A stretch of 18,840 bases of DNA, taken from the NCBI GenBank assembly GCA_943349555.1, contig CALQZK010000009.1, forward strand, positions 1 through 18,840. The letters are read 5' to 3'. Under the pieces are notes generated by a model, which was given only the letters and a program-made list of their open reading frames with translations, searched no databases and was not told the origin of the DNA. Positions within the stretch are counted from its first letter, which is position 1, and each line of letters begins with the position of its first letter. The DNA comes from Candidatus Nomurabacteria bacterium (GTDB taxonomy: Bacteria; Patescibacteriota; Minisyncoccia; Phycocordibacterales; PALSA-1337). Positions 14,414 through 18,840 of this stretch are shown one piece after another. A program made the position numbers and the translations under genes.

Positions 14414-16303
14414 ATGAAGAAAAATTCATCAATAATAATAACTTTGGGCTCTATCCTTCTCCTAGGAGGAATAGTCTTGATGCCTTATACAGCAAATGCT
14501 GTAGTAAGTGGACTTATTGATGTAATTGCCCCAAGCGTATTCAACACCGGCGTTGGTTGGCTAGGAAACATAGTTTTGCAATTCACCTCATGGGCAGTCA
14601 CCATCGGTGGATTATTCTTGAGCATATCCATGAATATTACTCTCCACATCAAGGAACTATATGAAAGCATTCCCGCAATAGAATCCACCTGGGTACTGAT
14701 ACGCGATCTTTCCAGCATCTTTATTATCTTCATGCTTCTTTATTCTGCAATAATAATGATTCTAGGCGTAGGCAAAGGTCCAAGCTTCGGAAGCCTGGTA
14801 CTGAAAATATTCATAGCCGGCATGCTTATTAACTTCAGCCTATTCTTCGTCCGAGTCGCAGTCGATGCTTCTAATCTTGTTTCTTTGCAGTTCTATAACG
14901 CTATTGCCCCGGAAACTTCGAAAAACTTCACAACAGCAAGTGCGTATTACGATGGAGGATTGTCAAATATCTTCATGCAGAGCCTCAAGATTCCAAAAAT
15001 TTATGATAATAAAAGCTGGCTGAAGGGTACGGATATTACCGGCGCCATAGTTCTTGCAACATTTGGAGGGGCAATACTAATGATCACGGCAGCCTTCAGC
15101 TTCTTTGCCGCGGCAATTGCTTTTACCATACGCACCGGCCTTCTTGTTTTTATTATGGCTCTTTCTCCTCTGTTCTTTGTTGCTATGATTTTCCCGAAAG
15201 TCGGTGAGAAGTCTGATGAGATGTTTAAAATTCTGAAAGGTCAGCTCATCTTCATGCCTGTCTACTTAGGCTTGATGTATGTCGCTCTGCGAGTCATAAG
15301 TGACCAAGGCTTTATGAGCATATTCAATGCATCCCCAGGAGTTCCAGCTCTCCAGACTGGAGATGTCTTCGGCTTCACTATGGCTGGAGTCGTCATTCAG
15401 TACACCATCGCTGCTCTTTTCATTAATGCACCTCTCGCCGCGGCTATCGGCGCTGGGGCGTGGGGAGCGAAGTGGGCGCCAGATGCATCGGCTATCGGAA
15501 AGAGAATAGGAGGATTGGTGGGAAGAAATACAGCAGGAAGAATTGGTAAATGGGCAGGGGAATCATTTGATAGGGGAGCTGCAAGTGGAAAAGTGTTTGG
15601 CAGTGAAACCTTGTATAAAATGGGAGCTCCTTTGACAAAATGGACTGGGATAAATCAGGCAATTAGAGGAGGTTTGGCAAGTGCTGAGAAAGGAAAGTAC
15701 GGAGGAAGACAGACCTTGGCGGATGTAGAAAGTGAAAATAAAAAGAGAGCAAGGGAGGTCGCTGGGGTTGCTCGAAGCGGTCGGCAGGCGGCAGTTCTTG
15801 CCACTGTTATGAACAGAGGTGTGACACCAACATTGGCACAGACAAAGACATTCAATGAGGAGGTGAGAAGAATGAGCAAGAAAGAAATTGAGGAAACGAA
15901 ATTCGAAAAACTGTCCAATCCGTTATTTGTCTCAAAACTTTCTTCAAAACAATTTGACGCTCTAATAGAAGGAGATGCCATCACAGATGATCAGAAAGGA
16001 AAATTAAAAGGAATTCGCAAACAAGGACTTCAGGAAACAATGGCTCATGATAATAACAATCTGATGAAGGATACAATAAAAAATCTAAGTGGAAAAGAGC
16101 TTGCAGACCTAGATATTAATACTTTGCGCAGGGCGGAAGTATTGAATAATTTAACACCAGAGCATCTCAAAGCCATGGAAGATATTCTTGATAGACCTAC
16201 AAAGCAAATGATCAGTGGTCATATAAGAGGGCTTCCACCCACAAATGACCATAAAGCATTCGGATGGATGAACAATGCCAGAAACTTTAGAAATTGGTCA
16301 TAA
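14414..16303 (+). CDS. VirB6/TrbL-like polytopic membrane protein with long hydrophilic tail
   Basis: VirB6/TrbL proteins form the inner-membrane part of type IV secretion channels. The 629-residue protein starts with a signal-like segment (7-24, ANA at about 27-29). Hydrophobic helices follow near 50-75, 100-119, 127-150, 210-237, 241-260, 278-296 and 318-350. RTGLLVFIMALSPLFFVAMI (about 240-259) resembles the conserved core of TrbL/VirB6-like proteins. Residues ~355-629 are hydrophilic, first Gly/Arg/Lys-rich and then helical, with two diverged ~50-residue repeats (about 487-537 and 558-607). This tail is much longer than in classical VirB6 and should face the cytoplasm or the cell surface depending on topology. 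It is third in the operon, three bases after the secreted-protein gene and 12 before the Pro-rich gene. Confidence 0.8.
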   Translation: MKKNSSIIITLGSILLLGGIVLMPYTANAVVSGLIDVIAPSVFNTGVGWLGNIVLQFTSWAVTIGGLFLSISMNITLHIKELYESIPAIESTWVLIRDLSSIFIIFMLLYSAIIMILGVGKGPSFGSLVLKIFIAGMLINFSLFFVRVAVDASNLVSLQFYNAIAPETSKNFTTASAYYDGGLSNIFMQSLKIPKIYDNKSWLKGTDITGAIVLATFGGAILMITAAFSFFAAAIAFTIRTGLLVFIMALSPLFFVAMIFPKVGEKSDEMFKILKGQLIFMPVYLGLMYVALRVISDQGFMSIFNASPGVPALQTGDVFGFTMAGVVIQYTIAALFINAPLAAAIGAGAWGAKWAPDASAIGKRIGGLVGRNTAGRIGKWAGESFDRGAASGKVFGSETLYKMGAPLTKWTGINQAIRGGLASAEKGKYGGRQTLADVESENKKRAREVAGVARSGRQAAVLATVMNRGVTPTLAQTKTFNEEVRRMSKKEIEETKFEKLSNPLFVSKLSSKQFDALIEGDAITDDQKGKLKGIRKQGLQETMAHDNNNLMKDTIKNLSGKELADLDINTLRRAEVLNNLTPEHLKAMEDILDRPTKQMISGHIRGLPPTNDHKAFGWMNNARNFRNWS

Positions 16304-16315
16304 AATAATACATAC

Positions 16316-17002
16316 ATGAATAACGAAATACAAAATAATCCCATACCTTTAGACATACTTGAGGCAATACAGACTTCAAGGATATATGATAAATTAGAAG
16401 AAATAGGCAATAGATACAATCTCTTATTAGATCAAATTGGACAACTTGAAGTTGACACACGAATGACCTTGATCGGAAAATTAAAATCGGATAGCTTTGT
16501 CAGCACAATCGCCCAAAATTTAGAAATTTCTAATTCTACCGCAGAGAAAATAGCAATTGATATAAATGACGAGATATTTGACAGCCTAAAAGAATCTCTG
16601 CGCCAAATGCAGGAGGAATCTGAAATAATACCAGCCCCCAAATCCATCCCCCTCTCCTCCCCCCCGCCTCCTTCCTCCAACGTCCTCAACCTTTCCAACG
16701 ACAAGTTGGAAAAAGCTGGGGGATTCACAATAGAAAAGAGCCAGCCATCACATTCACCACAATATAATGACTCTCTTCTGACAAAAGAAGATGTTTTGAA
16801 GGAAGTCGAAGAGATAGATAAGAAAATGGGAATACCGGATGGGGTATCATTTGTGGATCATTTACTCTCAAGTCCGGTTTCTAGCCAACAAGAACCTCTG
16901 GCAATAAAGGTGCCACAGGCGCCAGAGACAAAGTCGGCACCGGTAACACCCCCACAACCAACCCAGAAGTATACCATTGACCCGTATCGCGAACAGTTTT
17001 AG
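16316..17002 (+). CDS. Uncharacterised Pro-rich soluble protein ending in DPYREQF
   Basis: There is no signal peptide or membrane helix in 228 residues, so the product is probably cytoplasmic. Residues 1-100 form a helical domain (IYDKLEEIGNRYNLLLDQIG, then LEISNSTAEKIAIDINDEIF). The middle is low-complexity and rich in Pro and Ser (APKSIPLSSPPPPSS, from about 107), followed by an acidic helical segment (LLTKEDVLKEVEEIDKK) and a second Pro-rich linker. It ends YTIDPYREQF. I recall comparable DPYRE endings beside PrgI/VirB4 genes in other Parcubacteria, but know no function. The short terminal motif on a flexible linker looks like a docking peptide, which is inference. AATAAT lies six bases before the ATG, a possible weak internal -10. 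The Pro linker is encoded by a pyrimidine tract with a run of seven C. Confidence 0.7.
   Translation: MNNEIQNNPIPLDILEAIQTSRIYDKLEEIGNRYNLLLDQIGQLEVDTRMTLIGKLKSDSFVSTIAQNLEISNSTAEKIAIDINDEIFDSLKESLRQMQEESEIIPAPKSIPLSSPPPPSSNVLNLSNDKLEKAGGFTIEKSQPSHSPQYNDSLLTKEDVLKEVEEIDKKMGIPDGVSFVDHLLSSPVSSQQEPLAIKVPQAPETKSAPVTPPQPTQKYTIDPYREQF
16692..16712. repeat. Perfect 8-base inverted repeat inside the Pro-rich gene
   Basis: TTTCCAAC (16692-16699) and GTTGGAAA (16705-16712) flank a five-base loop, just after the C-rich tract at 16631-16680. It lies in coding sequence and no T-run follows, so it is not an evident terminator. It may be chance or an mRNA hairpin. Confidence 0.5.
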
Positions 17003-17011
17003 TGATATAAT
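17003..17011 (+). promoter_or_regulatory. Extended -10 of prgI, six bases from ATG
   Basis: TGA-TATAAT begins directly after the stop codon of the Pro-rich gene and is followed by ACCCAC and ATG 17018. This is the best match to the leaderless pattern in the window. It suggests that PrgI and the VirB4-like genes can be transcribed separately from the upstream membrane genes. Confidence 0.65.
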
Positions 17012-17017
17012 ACCCAC

Positions 17018-17446
17018 ATGCGTTTCCAAGTCCCACAGTTCATCGAAGTCGAAGACAAGATATTCGGGCAATTGACCCTGAAACAGTTCATCTACCTTGC
17101 CGGAGGGGGAGGTCTGTCCTTCGCTATATATAGAGTACTTGATTCTCTGATCCTATCCGCAGTCCCCATCATTCTCATCATGGCATTTTCTGCAACACTA
17201 GCTTTCTACAGGATAAACAACAAGCCTTTCATCTTTGTAGTGGAAGCGGCCTTCAAATATTTCTTCTCCAGCAAGCTTTACATATGGAAAAAGGGGGAAA
17301 ATATCAAGGTAGAAGATGCCGACCAACAGGAGGCAAAGAAATACGCTTCAGTCATGGTGCCAAAAATTTCCGACAGCAAGCTGAAAGATCTGACTTGGAG
17401 CTTAGACATAAAAGAAAGTATGTATACGGATAAGAATCAAAAATAA
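17018..17446 (+). CDS. PrgI family protein
   Basis: PrgI-family proteins are small inner-membrane components coded next to VirB4 ATPases in Gram-positive conjugative elements and CPR genomes, in a position like VirB3. The 142-residue protein starts MRFQVPQFIEVEDKIFGQLT, the characteristic opening, followed by LKQFIYLAGGGG. Two hydrophobic helices lie at about 24-42 and 44-64. NKPFIFVVEAAFKYFFSSKLYIWKK is the usual post-membrane segment, written here only as its key elements: NKPF, FKYF and LYIWKK. The rest is a charged tail. Its stop and the next start overlap as TAATG, so translation of the next gene is probably coupled. Confidence 0.88.
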   Translation: MRFQVPQFIEVEDKIFGQLTLKQFIYLAGGGGLSFAIYRVLDSLILSAVPIILIMAFSATLAFYRINNKPFIFVVEAAFKYFFSSKLYIWKKGENIKVEDADQQEAKKYASVMVPKISDSKLKDLTWSLDIKESMYTDKNQK

Positions 17447-18090
17447 TGGCCACAACCGCATCAAAAACAACACAAGATTTTGTTCCAATACGAGAAATTC
17501 GAGATGGAGTGGTGATCCTGAAAGATGGATCGATGAGAGCCTTGGTCTTGGCATCATCATTAAACTTCGCCTTGAAGTCTGCCGATGAACAGAATGCCAT
17601 CATTCTGCAATTCCAAAATTTCCTGAACTCCTTGGATTTCTCTGTACAGATCTTTGTCCAGTCAAAAAAGCTTGATATAAGACCATATATTGCTCTTTTG
17701 GAAGAGAGATACAAGGAGCAGGTGACTGAGCTTATGAAAATCCAAACCAGAGAATATGTGGAATTCATAAAAACTTTCGTGGAGAATTCCAATATTATGA
17801 CAAAGAGCTTCTTCATTGTCGTGCCCTATGCTCCTCCAGCATTGACAGCAAGTAGGAATCCTATCAGCAACTTTATGAATAAGAACAAAACAGCTTCGGA
17901 AGAAAAGATAACAGCGAATGCGGAATTTGACGAATACAGAAGCCAGCTGGAGCAGAGAGTTGGAGTTGTGGAACAGGGACTGGTGAGATGCGGGATAAGG
18001 GTGGCGGAGCTGGGGACGGAAGAGGTGGTAGAATTGTACTATAAGATTTTTAATCCTGGCGAGACAGAGAAACCCATTCAAATCAATTAA
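17446..18090 (+). CDS. Small protein resembling a VirB4/TraC amino-terminal region
   Basis: The 214-residue soluble protein has the layout of the first part of conjugation ATPases: a short start, then VPIREIRDGVVILKDGSMRA (13-32), SSLNFALKSADEQNAIILQF, FLNSLDFSVQIFVQSKKLDI, a charged helix (RYKEQVTELMKIQTREYVEF), and MTKSFFIVVPY. No Walker A or B motif is present and the frame closes with TAA, so it is a stand-alone domain rather than a full ATPase. The last part (EYRSQLEQRVGVVEQGLVRC) forms helices. It begins inside the prgI stop codon (TAATG) and ends 13 bases before the VirB4-like gene. A regulatory or docking partner of VirB4 is the simplest reading, but this is inference from similarity by eye and gene order. 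Confidence 0.7.
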   Translation: MATTASKTTQDFVPIREIRDGVVILKDGSMRALVLASSLNFALKSADEQNAIILQFQNFLNSLDFSVQIFVQSKKLDIRPYIALLEERYKEQVTELMKIQTREYVEFIKTFVENSNIMTKSFFIVVPYAPPALTASRNPISNFMNKNKTASEEKITANAEFDEYRSQLEQRVGVVEQGLVRCGIRVAELGTEEVVELYYKIFNPGETEKPIQIN

Positions 18091-18103
18091 ATAACAAAGC
18101 AAT

Positions 18104-18840
18104 ATGAGCCTATTTAGCAAATTAACAGGAAAAAAAGAGAGGCCGCCCATCACATCCTTGATGCCTCAAGAGATATATGAGGCTGGAATCTTGGAATTGA
18201 AGGATATTATTGCTCCTTCAGCTCTCAAAATCAGTCCGAAAGAGCTAAATCTTGGTGAAAAAGTAGCGAGAACATTCTTTGTCATTTCCTATCCGCGCTT
18301 CCTGACGGAAAGCTGGTTCGCACCCATCATCAACCTGGACAAAGTCTTTAACATCTCTATTTTCATACATCCAGTAGATACAGCGAAAATATTGCGTCAT
18401 TTCCAAAAGAAAGTTGCGGAAGTCCAAAGTCAGATCTCGCAGAGGGAAGATAAGGGGTTGGTGCGTGATCCCATGCTTGATACAGCGTATCAGGACTTGG
18501 AAGCTCTTCGCGACAACCTTATGCAAGCACAAGAAAAAATATTTGATGTCGGAGTATATATAACAATGTATGGGGATTCTAGCGCCGAACTAGACAAGAC
18601 GGAGTCGGAAATAAAATCCATATTGGAGTCCAAGCTGGTATATATAAAGCCTGCCCTCTTCCAGCAGGAAAGTGGGTACAGAAGTGTTCTTCCGATAGCC
18701 AATGACGAGCTGGCTGTGCATTCCAAACTCAATTCCTCGCCCCTTTCCTCACTATTTCCATTCGTTTCCTTTGACCTGACTTCTGATAAAGGAATCCTTT
18801 ACGGAATCAACCGCCACAACTCTTCTCTCGTCCTTTTCGA
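18104..18840 (+). CDS. VirB4-like ATPase, 5' part (runs off right edge)
   Basis: ATG 18104 opens a frame with no stop through the end of the window (245 codons plus two bases). VirB4 is the universal cytoplasmic ATPase of type IV secretion machines. The visible part begins MSLFSKLTGKKERPPITSLM and includes KVARTFFVISYPRFLTESWF and WFAPIINLDKVFNISIFIHP, the strand pattern of the VirB4 amino-terminal domain. A long charged helix follows (HFQKKVAEVQSQISQRED), then SSLFPFVSFDLTSDKGILYG and NRHNSSLVLF. That last block is the stretch that normally precedes the Walker A loop by about 20-25 residues, so the nucleotide-binding site should lie just beyond the window. No Shine-Dalgarno is seen. Confidence 0.85.
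   Translation, partial: MSLFSKLTGKKERPPITSLMPQEIYEAGILELKDIIAPSALKISPKELNLGEKVARTFFVISYPRFLTESWFAPIINLDKVFNISIFIHPVDTAKILRHFQKKVAEVQSQISQREDKGLVRDPMLDTAYQDLEALRDNLMQAQEKIFDVGVYITMYGDSSAELDKTESEIKSILESKLVYIKPALFQQESGYRSVLPIANDELAVHSKLNSSPLSSLFPFVSFDLTSDKGILYGINRHNSSLVLF

Noticed and set aside
17352..18153. Minus-strand ORFs of 154 and 163 codons opposite the VirB4-like genes
   Set aside because: No domain, no promoter pattern, and they overlap two supported genes on the other strand.
1..18840. CRISPR array, insertion sequence or restriction/toxin system
   Set aside because: No regularly spaced repeats, no transposase beyond the possible HTH fragment at the edge, and no nuclease-methylase or toxin-antitoxin pair was found.

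Overview
The window looks like the chromosome of a Candidate Phyla Radiation (Patescibacteria) bacterium, most likely a Parcubacteria-type lineage. The evidence is AT-rich and very compact DNA, UGA used as a stop (so not code 25), almost no Shine-Dalgarno sequences, a DksA-like protein with a C/S/C/H 'zinc finger', and a membrane/secretion locus of the PrgI-VirB4 type common in these genomes. This placement is inference from gene content; there is no rRNA here.

Layout. A partial HTH gene (minus strand) sits at the left edge and diverges from the tRNA CCA-adding enzyme (cca, 162-1652). A 460-bp gap follows between two convergent 3' ends. It holds an imperfect inverted repeat that could terminate transcription both ways, several small hairpins, a possible leftward ncRNA promoter, a thrice-repeated 9-mer and a perfect DnaA box (a second lies just inside the next gene). 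Exonuclease III (xth) and a Xer-type tyrosine recombinase lie on the minus strand. The plus strand then carries rpsO (S15), a NYN-domain PIN-like protein, an unrecognised membrane-anchored protein, a DksA/TraR-like protein, a clear terminator, and the competence-associated AAA+ ATPase comM. A LysM/M23 peptidase converges on comM and diverges from a UvrD/PcrA helicase, which is followed by rsmA (ksgA).

From 11861 to the right edge seven genes run in one direction as a type IV secretion-like locus: a membrane-anchored protein with thrombospondin-type-3 calcium loops, a secreted protein with six Cys and a predicted coiled coil, a VirB6/TrbL-like polytopic protein with a long repeat-bearing tail, a Pro-rich soluble protein ending in DPYREQF, PrgI, a separate small protein resembling a VirB4/TraC amino-terminal region, and the start of a VirB4-like ATPase cut by the window edge just before its expected Walker A. 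Together these would give inner-membrane channel, ATPase and surface components; whether the machine moves DNA, protein or pili cannot be read from the sequence.

The strongest general signal is promoter geometry. Seven genes (cca, xth, xer, the DksA-like gene, comM, uvrD, prgI) have a -10 hexamer, in five cases the extended TGnTATAAT type, with exactly six bases between it and the ATG. This places the transcription start at the first base of the start codon. rpsO and the gene at 11861 have near versions (8 and 9 bases). Together with the absence of Shine-Dalgarno sequences, this points to widespread leaderless mRNAs.
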